Of a stretch of 64,000 bases of DNA, positions 52,520 to 61,063 are shown piece by piece. Each line of letters starts with the position of its first letter. The first letter of the stretch is position 1. The DNA comes from DAORHV01 sp964513925 (GTDB taxonomy: Bacteria > Patescibacteriota > Gracilibacteria > Peribacterales > Peribacteraceae): positions 1 to 64,000 of the forward strand of contig CAZENR010000009.1 in the NCBI GenBank assembly GCA_964513925.1, written 5' to 3'. Made by a program: the position numbers and the translations under genes. The notes beneath the pieces were generated by a model. That model did no database searches. It saw nothing but the letters and a program-made list of their open reading frames with translations, and was not told the DNA's origin.

Positions 52520-53422
52520 CTACCGCCTGCGCTGACTATTCCATCCGGCAAGCAAGCGTTCTTCGTGTGGAAGAATTTCCGATTCCAAGCGGCGAGCCAT
52601 GGGATCGTTTGGCCCGTTTGTTGCACGCAAGCGTTCCACGAGCGCCCGCAACCGAATAAGGGAACCGCTAAAGACGGCGATTTCCTCTTCGGTAACATCG
52701 ATCATGGCACCCGATGTGTTGCGAGTTTTCACGTGGCCTAACTCGTGATCTATGGCGACGCCAAGCTTCAGCGGATCTGCCACCAACTTCTCTTCCAGCA
52801 TCATCAAGTGCTTCATGGGCTCTCCCGCTCGCTTGGTCGAAAGCGTCATGGCATCCCCAGACCAGGTACGTAAATCGACTCCCTTGCCCGCGCCCTTGCC
52901 TGCCCCCATACGCTCCAACGCAGCCTGGGCCGTGCCTCGTATATCCGGCGTAACCATGATGTCGATATCGGAAATTCGATACGTCTCCGCCATGTCCGGG
53001 TGCTGCAATGCCAACTTCAATGCCTCCCCTATTTTGTCGTGCAAGGCATCGACCGCTTTTTGGTCTTCCGGAAGATTCACGATGACGAATGTTTTCATCA
53101 TGCCGGGTCGATCGAAATCAATCTTGCGAATGCCTGACTCACCATCTCTCTCCACGCGGCCTGCCTGACCCGATTGCGCCGGAGTGCCATGCAATACTCC
53201 CGAGAGTTTTGCAGCGGTCGCGGCGATGAGAGTACCAAGAAGCACAAGCTCGGTTCCCAGTCGCAGCCAAATCGTCCTGCGCAGGCGGTCGCGTTCGGCC
53301 AGTACATGCTGCTTCGGACTGCGGTTGCCCGCCTCCCTATTGGCAATGCTCTCACGCACTTGGGCCAAACGCTCCCGCTCGTCTGCGGCGGTGACCCAGC
53401 GTAGAATGTTGCGCATAGACAT
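52520..53422 (-). CDS. Membrane-anchored HExxH metalloprotease-like protein
   Basis: A 300-residue protein. After a polar N-terminal helix, one membrane segment at about 55-75 (LGTELVLLGTLIAATAAKLSG) leads to an outside or cytoplasmic domain. GVAIDHELGHVKT (about 232-245) carries HELGH, the zincin zinc-binding signature, with EEEIAVFSGS as a possible third-ligand region. The rest has no recognised family. The ATG at 53422 starts MSMRNILRW. It converges with the VOC gene and diverges from comF. Confidence 0.6.
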   Translation of the reverse strand: MSMRNILRWVTAADERERLAQVRESIANREAGNRSPKQHVLAERDRLRRTIWLRLGTELVLLGTLIAATAAKLSGVLHGTPAQSGQAGRVERDGESGIRKIDFDRPGMMKTFVIVNLPEDQKAVDALHDKIGEALKLALQHPDMAETYRISDIDIMVTPDIRGTAQAALERMGAGKGAGKGVDLRTWSGDAMTLSTKRAGEPMKHLMMLEEKLVADPLKLGVAIDHELGHVKTRNTSGAMIDVTEEEIAVFSGSLIRLRALVERLRATNGPNDPMARRLESEILPHEERLLAGWNSQRRR

Positions 53423-53615
53423 AGACAAGGAATGGAAATGGGCGCCGATGATACTGCGCTTCGTTGGCATGTCAATTTCTGCGCATGCGCACCAGGGTTC
53501 CGACAGAAAGCAGAACCGATTTTCACTCTCTTGTTAGCCAAGAATCAGCATAAGGTGACGCAAGGATTTCTACAGAGGATCGCATTGGTGACATCGGCAT
53601 GGTGCACTGCTTGCC

Positions 53616-54284
53616 ATGCATCTCCTCGCTTTCTTGCTAGACCTCTTCTTCCCCAGAAGATCGCTGACGGGCGAAGAGGGAATATGGGTTACTGCCGAGG
53701 AGCTGCAGGGCTTTCAGCTCTTTCCGTTCGTGCTGACCGATTGCGCGCTGCGCAGGAGAGGAATGGTCTCGCTGGATCACATCGTGGCGGCCGGGAAATA
53801 CGACTCCTCTCCCCTGTTTCAAAAAACGATACGGAACTTGAAGTACGGGCGAATCGATGCGCTGGCCGACATTCTCGCATCCATTATGCTCAAGTCATTG
53901 CCGGGCCTCCTGCCCGATTTCCGCGCCCAGGGCGAAGAAGCCCCCGTGGTGTGCGCGGTACCCCTGCATTGGACTCGGCGGTTTGCGCGCGGGTTCAACC
54001 AAAGCGAGTTACTGGCGCGCGGCATTGCACGCAAACAACGTTGGCATTGCGCACCGCTACTCAAGCGCATGCGCCCCACGGGTCACCAAGCCCACAGACC
54101 GCGCAAAGAGCGCCTGGTCGCTGTACGTAACGCTTTTTGCTACGTCGGGCCAAAGCCTGTGCCTAAGCGTGTGCTGCTGGTTGACGATGTGCTGACAACC
54201 GGTGCCACTCTGCAGGCGTGCGCCGAGGCGTTAAAACAGGCCGGAGTGCTGCGTGTAGAAGCCGTAGTCGCGGCCTACGACTAA
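53616..54284 (+). CDS. ComF-like phosphoribosyltransferase without zinc finger
   Basis: The 222-residue protein has the PRTase signature VLLVDDVLTTGATL and the ComF-type AVPLHWTRRFARGFNQSELLA and APLLKRMRPTGHQAHRPRKERL. ComF proteins support DNA uptake in naturally competent bacteria, though many CPR copies are uncharacterised. The four-cysteine zinc ribbon normally at the N-terminus is replaced by a hydrophobic stretch (LLAFLLDLFFPRR) with no CxxC. It is a single gene. Confidence 0.85.
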   Translation: MHLLAFLLDLFFPRRSLTGEEGIWVTAEELQGFQLFPFVLTDCALRRRGMVSLDHIVAAGKYDSSPLFQKTIRNLKYGRIDALADILASIMLKSLPGLLPDFRAQGEEAPVVCAVPLHWTRRFARGFNQSELLARGIARKQRWHCAPLLKRMRPTGHQAHRPRKERLVAVRNAFCYVGPKPVPKRVLLVDDVLTTGATLQACAEALKQAGVLRVEAVVAAYD

Positions 54285-54379
54285 TAGAAACGCATCAAAC
54301 TACTTTCAATATTTTGCAACTATGACGGCGTGCCGAATTTCGTGTTTTCGTGTATAATAAACAGATTTCTCATACACAC

Positions 54380-54856
54380 ATGCAAAACGATATCAGACAA
54401 CCCATTCTGGAATGGCAGGCACCGTCGCGCATCTCGCATGACCGTGGTCGCGGATGGTACGTAGGGGCCAGCGTGGTAACGCTAGGACTCATTGTCTACG
54501 GCATACTGAGCAGCTCATGGCTGTTTGCCATCACCATTGCCATTCTTGCAGGACTGTTCTTCTTGGTGCGCAACGAAGCACACCCCATTCACACCGTTCG
54601 TATCTTACAGCTGGGTTTTGAATTCGACGGCAAGCTTCGCCCATGGAACGAACTGAAGGAATTCTGGATGCTGTCCGGGCCAAAACATTGCGAGCTGCAT
54701 GTGGAGCTGAAGAAAGGCTACATGCCGAATTTGGTGGTGCATACGGCAACCATGGACCCATTGCTTGTCCGCGATGTCTTGCTGCAATTCCTCCCACAGA
54801 ATCCGCACAAACGGGAGAGATTGCTTGACACCATTATCCGCATTTGTAAACTATAG
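54380..54856 (+). CDS. Two-helix membrane protein with PH-like domain
   Basis: A 158-residue protein with two adjacent membrane helices (about 30-65) followed by a beta-rich region (RILQLGFEFDGKLRPWNELKEFWML, HCELHVELKKGYMPNLVVHT), like small bacterial PH-domain membrane proteins. The ATG at 54380 is favoured because TATAAT (54353-54358) lies 21 bases upstream and overlaps the longer frame. Its stop is directly followed by the ATG of the 1264-residue gene, which indicates translational coupling. Confidence 0.6.
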   Translation: MQNDIRQPILEWQAPSRISHDRGRGWYVGASVVTLGLIVYGILSSSWLFAITIAILAGLFFLVRNEAHPIHTVRILQLGFEFDGKLRPWNELKEFWMLSGPKHCELHVELKKGYMPNLVVHTATMDPLLVRDVLLQFLPQNPHKRERLLDTIIRICKL

Positions 54857-57800
54857 ATGCTGCGGCACCTTGCCAACGCTCGCCTTGCACCCAAGCACTC
54901 TCCCCTTACGGAGCAGCGGCTCGTCTTTTTGCAGAAAACGGGCAATGTGATCCCCGGCTCTGCCCCCGAGGGCGAAGCTCGCGGACTGGTAGAACTGAGC
55001 CGATCTCCAGAGTTAGTCGTACGCAAAATCGGTCGCGATACCCGGTCTCACCTGGGCTTCTTAGACGATGCAGCCGGCGTGAAAATCGATACGCTCACCG
55101 ATGCAGAGGTGCAGGCTCTGGCTACACGCAACGTGAATGTGCTGCAGGGCCAGCAACCGGAGCTGCTGCGCGGCAACGTCCGGGACGCAGTGACAAACGT
55201 GCTCAATGCCGACGCGGGCAAAGAAGGCAGCGTCATGGAACTTTCGCGGGAGACGCGCGACATGATGGACGCGCTGGAGCAGCTGGACTGGAAGCACGAC
55301 GCAGCCATTGCAGGCTTTTACGATCGCCACGAGAAGTTGCTGCGCCAGGTGCTGGCACTGCAAGCGGCAACAACGCGTGTGAACAAAACCGAGCTGGTAC
55401 TGCAGCTGCGCTACCTCCCGGAAGTGGATGAAGTGCTGGCAAGGCGCAGGGAACGTGCCGAGGAGCTAGCAATTGCAGAGCAAGAAAAGAAACTTCAGGG
55501 CCCTGCGGTAGCAGCGCTTATCGAAGATCTTGCAACGCTCAACTGGCAGGAAGGAGTGCAGGTGGCCACCGCATTGAGTCGTCATGAGAAACTGCTAGCG
55601 CAACTACTTGCTCCGCAGACCTTTCAGGCAAGATTTTCAAACGATCCTTTTGCGCAGCTCAAGTGGGCTCTTGAGCAGTTACCGCAGCTGCAGGCTCGTG
55701 TAACCCGTGCGCATATTGCCGCAGAAGAGCTGCAATTTACTCGCCTTACCGCAGAGAATGATTCCCTTGTCGATTTGACCGAAGCCCTGGCACAGGCGCC
55801 GATTGGAGATGAGCAGGCATTCGAGCGCATACACGACGAGTACCGAAAAACACTGGAGGTGATTTTTGAGAAAAATAGCGCATTCATTCCTACCAACTTT
55901 TCCAAAATTGATGTTATTACCTGGGCCATTCAGGCGATTCCAGGAATGGCTGCAACAATTGAGCGCAAAAGACAGGCCTTGCATGAGGCAAAGGAATTCG
56001 ACGAGCCAGGATGCCAGTACCTCTATGCCGATGAATACCTGGAGCAGTACAGGCAGATGGTTTCTCGCGACAAAAGCCGCCAGCAGGAGGAAATTGACGC
56101 AATGTTGCGAACTCCCCCCTCTGCCTTTCAGTGCGGAAATACCGTGTACTTCAACATCGACCATCCCGAAAGCGCAGACCCAATTATGGGACCAAGAAGC
56201 GCCGCGCACGAGTTAACGCACTTCGCTATTCGCAAGGAAAAGCACGCAAACGCATCGTTCTTTGCAGATATGCAAAGCGCACTTGAGCAAGTAGGGGCGT
56301 GGAGCGATGTACAGCGCGTTGTACGCGCCAGTTTTGGAGAACGAGGAGCTGCGATGAGCGTAGAGGAAATTATCGAAGAGGCAGCAGCAATCTACGTCGG
56401 AGGAGAAAAGGCTCCGTACACGCGTGTCGGCAATGACGGCGAAGCCTCGCAGCTCTGGGAGATTCACCACATGCTAGCGCAAGCAGCAGCAACAGACGGC
56501 AACGTTGCACACTTGCTTCAAGCTATTTCTCGAGAAGTTGATGCGCACTACGACAATGTGCGAGAAAAGCTTGCACAAAGCACGGAACAGAGTCAGTACG
56601 CAGCGAAGCAACAACGTGAGTACGATGACTTTGTACGCACGAATGCAAAAGAAACCGAAAAAGCAAAAAAAGATGCCACCGCTGCCATTGAAGATGAAGA
56701 AGAGGAGGAAAAGAAAGTCACGCTACATGATGTGCAAATGAAGATCAGTGCGGCAAAGCAAGCATGTGAATCGGCCAGAGCGAGCTTGCCACTAGTAATG
56801 AAGTCGTTGCCCCTCATGAGCAAGGAACAGCAGAATGAAGAGCAAAAGGGCTTGGATTTCGTGCGTAACTTCTTGGACGAGAACGATAAAGATCTACTCC
56901 TTGCCGAGCAGTCTGCAAGTGCATTGGAGCGCTGGGATCTGCCTGAAAACAAGGGTGGCCTTACGGCAAAAGAGAAGGAGTATTACACCAAGCTATGGAA
57001 TTTTGGCCCGGATGAGGCAATGAACAAAGAGCTGACAACCAAGGCGTTGAACGAATATGTATCTGGCGTGCAAAGTGGCATTAAAGAAATTGGGGAATTT
57101 ATTAACCGAGAGCGCCCAACGGCCAGCGAGAAGGAAGATAAGGGGATATGGGGCAACCTGAAAGAGGTGTTCTTTAGCAACGGAAAGAATGTTGAATGGG
57201 TTTCCTGGAGTGATGCCGTAAAAATCGTTGGCATTTTCAAGGAAGCCATTGTAGCCAAATGGGAACAAGGCAAAGAACGAAAGGCACACCGCATTGCCGA
57301 TAAAATCGCACAAGGATCTTGGCTGGCCAAACCCATAGAACATACCCTGAGAAAGCAAGCTCGTGCCGCAAATGAGAAGCAAACCAGTGAATTCGCTGAC
57401 TACTTGAAAACTGCAGGTTTGAACTTCGATAGGCTCATGGGGCGTCCGGACGGATTGTACTGGCGATTGAGCAACATCAACGAAAAGAAGGCCGTGCTGG
57501 AATATGCGGCAGAAAAAGCCTGGTTGTACGACCTAAGTCCGGTGAACGGAGCCGATGTATACGGCATAGATTTCGTAAGTGAATTCGGGCCAGAGGCGTT
57601 CAGCGAATTGGTGCAGCACTACGAAGAAGGAAAGAAAAAGGAAAGTAAGCGCGGCTACGCCAAGGTGAACCAACGTCCGGATATTCCGCCGATGATCGAA
57701 GATCTCATTCACGAAATGCGCGAGCGCAACATCTTTGCCGCGCACGGTATTTTCCAGCGTATTCAAGAAAAAGCGAAGTACACCCACAGCCATACCTGGG

Positions 57801-58651
57801 CAATTACCACCTTCATCTCCGAGTTGCGAAAAGACCCTCAATTGCTTGCCATCTTGGACAAAGGTCTTCTGGACGACATCGGTAACATCGGCATCGGCCA
57901 AACAGCATGGTCCATGACAATGTTCAAGTTGTTGCGCACGGAAATGATGGAATGGAAGGCAGGTGCTAAATGGGACAATAACGTGCTAACCCGAACAATT
58001 AAAAAGATTGAGGAGCGACTGAGTAAGCTCCCGAATGGCATCAAGGAAAAAACAAAAGAAGAGGCTGTTGCCATCATTTTGGCTGGAAAGACGTACCAAG
58101 ACGGAGACGTTACTATTTCCATCTTCCAAAAGGACTTCGACGAGTACCGCAAATGGTGGAAAGAAAACTCTCAAAGCACAGTGTCTGCAGCCAAAACCGA
58201 CGATGACTTCTTCCATCCAACTGGATCGGACATCCTTCTGGCGAGCAGCACGATTCTTGACGAACTTGGAACCCGTGACTCTACCGGTCGTCCAACACAT
58301 CAAAGCAAGGCGCCGAAATTCTTCAGCATGGTTCGTCAGAGATACGACGAACTGAAAAAGGTAGATCCAGTTGCAAAAGAGCGGTTCCGCTCAGAAATGC
58401 AGGCAAAGTTGAAAAACTGGTTCCGCACTCGCATTTGCTCAAACGCAGCATCTGCACTGCAATTTCCGAATGAGACAGACAGTGAGAACAAAAACGTTTT
58501 AGAAGAAATGTTGCGTCGAAGGCTCATTATGAAAGAAGATATCGTGGCTAACCTTGGCGGAACGCTTACAAAAAAAGATGAAAAGACCGGAGACACCAAA
58601 CTTACTGACTTCGGAAAGTTTGTGGAAGATGCCTGGGCACGACCGCTGTAA
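54857..58651 (+). CDS. Giant 1264-residue protein with gluzincin-like HELTH motif
   Basis: No known family covers this protein. It is predicted cytoplasmic and mostly helical and charged. At residues 451-455 AAHELTHFAI matches HExxH, and about 50 residues later SVEEIIEEAAAIYVGG supplies candidate glutamate ligands, as in gluzincin metalloproteases. Long coiled stretches flank it; a run of acidic residues (EDEEEEEKK) lies near 615, and the C-terminal 500 residues contain no motif I recognise. It is translated directly after the PH-like membrane gene and may be recruited to the membrane by it. Confidence 0.65.
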   Translation: MLRHLANARLAPKHSPLTEQRLVFLQKTGNVIPGSAPEGEARGLVELSRSPELVVRKIGRDTRSHLGFLDDAAGVKIDTLTDAEVQALATRNVNVLQGQQPELLRGNVRDAVTNVLNADAGKEGSVMELSRETRDMMDALEQLDWKHDAAIAGFYDRHEKLLRQVLALQAATTRVNKTELVLQLRYLPEVDEVLARRRERAEELAIAEQEKKLQGPAVAALIEDLATLNWQEGVQVATALSRHEKLLAQLLAPQTFQARFSNDPFAQLKWALEQLPQLQARVTRAHIAAEELQFTRLTAENDSLVDLTEALAQAPIGDEQAFERIHDEYRKTLEVIFEKNSAFIPTNFSKIDVITWAIQAIPGMAATIERKRQALHEAKEFDEPGCQYLYADEYLEQYRQMVSRDKSRQQEEIDAMLRTPPSAFQCGNTVYFNIDHPESADPIMGPRSAAHELTHFAIRKEKHANASFFADMQSALEQVGAWSDVQRVVRASFGERGAAMSVEEIIEEAAAIYVGGEKAPYTRVGNDGEASQLWEIHHMLAQAAATDGNVAHLLQAISREVDAHYDNVREKLAQSTEQSQYAAKQQREYDDFVRTNAKETEKAKKDATAAIEDEEEEEKKVTLHDVQMKISAAKQACESARASLPLVMKSLPLMSKEQQNEEQKGLDFVRNFLDENDKDLLLAEQSASALERWDLPENKGGLTAKEKEYYTKLWNFGPDEAMNKELTTKALNEYVSGVQSGIKEIGEFINRERPTASEKEDKGIWGNLKEVFFSNGKNVEWVSWSDAVKIVGIFKEAIVAKWEQGKERKAHRIADKIAQGSWLAKPIEHTLRKQARAANEKQTSEFADYLKTAGLNFDRLMGRPDGLYWRLSNINEKKAVLEYAAEKAWLYDLSPVNGADVYGIDFVSEFGPEAFSELVQHYEEGKKKESKRGYAKVNQRPDIPPMIEDLIHEMRERNIFAAHGIFQRIQEKAKYTHSHTWAITTFISELRKDPQLLAILDKGLLDDIGNIGIGQTAWSMTMFKLLRTEMMEWKAGAKWDNNVLTRTIKKIEERLSKLPNGIKEKTKEEAVAIILAGKTYQDGDVTISIFQKDFDEYRKWWKENSQSTVSAAKTDDDFFHPTGSDILLASSTILDELGTRDSTGRPTHQSKAPKFFSMVRQRYDELKKVDPVAKERFRSEMQAKLKNWFRTRICSNAASALQFPNETDSENKNVLEEMLRRRLIMKEDIVANLGGTLTKKDEKTGDTKLTDFGKFVEDAWARPL

Positions 58652-59080
58652 TTAGCCCGTACTCCCAAACCCTCCCCTGCTCTGCACTCCGTGATTCTCT
58701 ACCTCCTGCCACTGCGCGCGGTCTATTTTGACAAATAACCCCTGTGCAATGCGTTCACCGCGCTCCACGGTCACGGGGGCATCTGTCACATTGCGTACCT
58801 GTACGAAAATCTCATCCTTAGGACCGTGGTAGTCCTGGTCTATAAGCCCCAAGGAATGCGGGCAAATGAGGCCTTTTTTTCGCGGCAACGATGACCTGGG
58901 GAGAATAAGCAGCGCGTACCCCTCCGGCACTTTGACGATGATATTGCCCGGAACCAAGCCCAGCTGGCCGGGCTGAATGACGGTGGTTTCGCGAGTGACG
59001 AAATCGAAGGCTGCAGCCCCGCTGGAATGGTATTCGGGCAGCGGCAACGTGGGGTCTATGCGTTGGATGGAGACGTGCAT
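58652..59080 (-). CDS. dut: Trimeric dUTPase
   Basis: Dut hydrolyses dUTP to dUMP, keeping uracil out of DNA. The 142-residue protein has the five motifs: AAFDFVTRE, LPRSSLPRKKG, GLIDQDYHGPKDEI, GERIAQGLF and RGGFGSTG. The ATG at 59080 lies six bases after TATACT (59087-59092, minus strand), another leaderless layout; the longer frame would start inside or before the -10 box. Its end abuts the stop of the giant gene. Confidence 0.93.
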   Translation of the reverse strand: MHVSIQRIDPTLPLPEYHSSGAAAFDFVTRETTVIQPGQLGLVPGNIIVKVPEGYALLILPRSSLPRKKGLICPHSLGLIDQDYHGPKDEIFVQVRNVTDAPVTVERGERIAQGLFVKIDRAQWQEVENHGVQSRGGFGSTG

Positions 59081-59161
59081 AAGATCAGTATATGTGAAGT
59101 TGCAGATTGATGCTGCCAAAGATTCTCTCTCGGAGAATTAGGGAACCCTGTTCGGTTCCGC

Positions 59162-59535
59162 ATGTTCTTTTTCCCAAGCGAACATATTCCACTTTTTTGG
59201 CGCAAAAAAGTGGAGCAAAAAACATGCCGCTGGTGAAAGCGTTCGGCGGTTCTTTTTCGTGCATCGGGGCCTGCAAACGTGAACTCGCCGCTTCGTCCCC
59301 ACGAAAGCGGCTCAAACAGGCACGTTTGCTTGCGGCCCCTCTTCACGAAGAACCGCAACGAACCCTTTCAAGGCGGCGAGAACGAAGAGACTCTGAGTTA
59401 TATTTTCAAGCCACTAAAGGGTGGCGCGCAATGCGCTCGGGGGACGGAGGTCTGCCTCGGCGGTCGCAACCGCCGGGCGTGGTGGCTCATTGCGCACGCG
59501 TTTTTGGTTCTTTTGCCGCTTGGGCAAAAGAACAT
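59162..59535. repeat. Structured dispersed element, copy B
   Basis: No gene is supported in 59081-59752; this element fills its centre. Terminal inverted repeats ATGTTCTTTTTCCCAAGCG (59162-59180) and CGCTTGGGCAAAAGAACAT (59517-59535) match at 18 of 19 positions. Inside are CCACTTTTTT/AAAAAAGTGG (59189-59213), GCGCAATG/CATTGCGC (59426-59433 with 59488-59495), CGGCGGT/ACCGCCG (59458-59475) and the 11-bp hairpin GTTCTTTTGCC/GGCAAAAGAAC (59507-59533). Compared with copy A, hairpin sequences change on both sides in step. Confidence 0.75.
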
Positions 59536-59659
59536 ATGTCGTGCACAAAGAAGTGGCGGTATGTACCCTCTACCGGCAGGAGAATAGAGCGCCGCAGTGT
59601 TAAAACATCGGCGAAGGCAGGCTTTGCCTGCCTGGAGCCGCACAATCTCAGGGAGAGTC

Positions 59660-59686
59660 CGCGAGAGGGGTGTAACCCCTTTCGCG
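59660..59686. other. Eleven-bp hairpin between the repeat and ftsZ
   Basis: CGCGAGAGGGG, loop TGTA or slightly shorter, then CCCCTTTCGCG, pairing along 11 positions with one G-T pair. A second small hairpin (GGCAGGC/GCCTGCC) lies at about 59617-59634. Their role is unknown. Confidence 0.5.
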
Positions 59687-59694
59687 AGCGTAAA

Positions 59695-59724
59695 GAAAAA
59701 ACCGGCCTCTTTTGGCCGGCTTTC
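59695..59724 (-). terminator. Rho-independent terminator of ftsA-ftsZ
   Basis: On the minus strand GCCGGCC, a six-base loop, GGCCGG and six T. It lies 29 bases after the ftsZ stop. Confidence 0.9.
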
Positions 59725-59752
59725 TCCACATTTCCCGTGTGGCTATGTTGGA

Positions 59753-61021
59753 TTATTTCCCCCCAATCTTCTTGCGCATGAAGGTGGGAACCTCCAGCTC
59801 CTCTTCGTTTAACTGCGTGCCAGAAAGCTTGATGACGGCGTCATCACCGCGGGCCGGAGCGGCATCTGTTGCAGTCTTGGCGCTCTCCTGCTTCTTGTAC
59901 GAGGGCAGCTGGCGCATCAGCGGGGCTGCGGCGGCAGAAGACATGGAATCCTTCTTCTCATCGAAGCCGGTTGCGATGACCGTGCACTTCACCTGGCCGG
60001 TGAACGCATCGTCGATCACTGCACCGAAGATGATGTTGGCCTCTGGGTCGGCAGCCTCGGTGACGATGCGTGCAGCCTCGTCCACCTCGAACATGCTCAT
60101 ATCGTTCCCACCCGTGATGTTGAAGAGAATACCCTTGGCACCGCTGATGGAAAGCTCGAGCAGCGGGCTGTCGATGGCCGCGCGTGCGGCCTCTGCGGCG
60201 CGGCTGTCGCCGGTACCGTAACCGATACCCATGAGCGCGGAACCTGCATCCTGCATGACCGAACGTACGTCGGCAAAGTCGACGTTCACCAAGCCGTGCA
60301 CGGTGATCAGGCTGGCAATACCCTCGATACCATGGCGCAGGATTTCATCTACGATCTGGAACGCCTCGGTCAGCGGGGTGGTCTTGTCGATGAGCGACAA
60401 AATCTTATCGTTCGGAATGGTGATGAGCGTGTCTACCTTGCCACGAAGCGCCTCCAATGCCTCCTCTGCCTGCTTGCGGCGACGCAAGCCCTCGAAGCTG
60501 AACGGCTTGGTCACAACACCCACCGTCAGCACTCCCATGGAACGTGCCAGCTCGGCAATGTACGGTGCCGCGCCGGAACCGGTACCGCCGCCAAGTCCTG
60601 CGGTGATGAACACCAGGTCGGCACCCTCAAGCGCCTTCTTGATCTCCTCAGAGCTCTCCTTCGCAGACTGCAAGCCCACGTCGGGGTTTGCACCGGCGCC
60701 CAGTCCGCGGGTGGTGCCGCGGCCGATGTTCACCTTCGTGGTAGCCGGGCTGTGGAACAGCGCCTGCGCATCGGTGTTGACGGCAATGAACTCCACGCCT
60801 CCCACCTTGCTGCTAATCATGCGGGAGACGGCGTTGCTACCGCCGCCACCAACACCCACCACGCGGATCACCGCGTTCGGGGCAATGTCGGGGCGCACTT
60901 CCTGGTATCCGCTGCTGGACGAGGTGGAACCATCGGCCTTGGCGGGTGCGGAGGGGGTAAACCCGTTACCGCCCGAAGACGACTTCGAGCCGGAGAACAG
61001 GGAGCGCAACGTGTCTGACAT
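59753..61021 (-). CDS. ftsZ: Cell division GTPase FtsZ
   Basis: FtsZ polymerises into the division ring. The 422 residues include a 45-residue Ser/Gly-rich N-terminal extension, the G-box GVGGGGSNAVSRM, the tubulin signature GLGGGTGSGAAP, the T7 loop region (NVDFADVRSVM), a variable linker and a C-terminal conserved peptide (ELEVPTFMRKKIGG) that usually binds FtsA. ftsA lies 42 bases upstream on the same strand, the expected dcw order. Confidence 0.98.
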   Translation of the reverse strand: MSDTLRSLFSGSKSSSGGNGFTPSAPAKADGSTSSSSGYQEVRPDIAPNAVIRVVGVGGGGSNAVSRMISSKVGGVEFIAVNTDAQALFHSPATTKVNIGRGTTRGLGAGANPDVGLQSAKESSEEIKKALEGADLVFITAGLGGGTGSGAAPYIAELARSMGVLTVGVVTKPFSFEGLRRRKQAEEALEALRGKVDTLITIPNDKILSLIDKTTPLTEAFQIVDEILRHGIEGIASLITVHGLVNVDFADVRSVMQDAGSALMGIGYGTGDSRAAEAARAAIDSPLLELSISGAKGILFNITGGNDMSMFEVDEAARIVTEAADPEANIIFGAVIDDAFTGQVKCTVIATGFDEKKDSMSSAAAAPLMRQLPSYKKQESAKTATDAAPARGDDAVIKLSGTQLNEEELEVPTFMRKKIGGK

Positions 61022-61063
61022 GGGAACTGGGGGAAGGAAGACTGAGGAGGTAAAGAAATGAAA

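Noticed and set aside
59398..59643. Minus-strand frame inside structured element B (and 2075-2464 in copy A)
   Set aside because: The translations are Arg/Pro/Cys-rich and the two copies conserve stems rather than reading frame.
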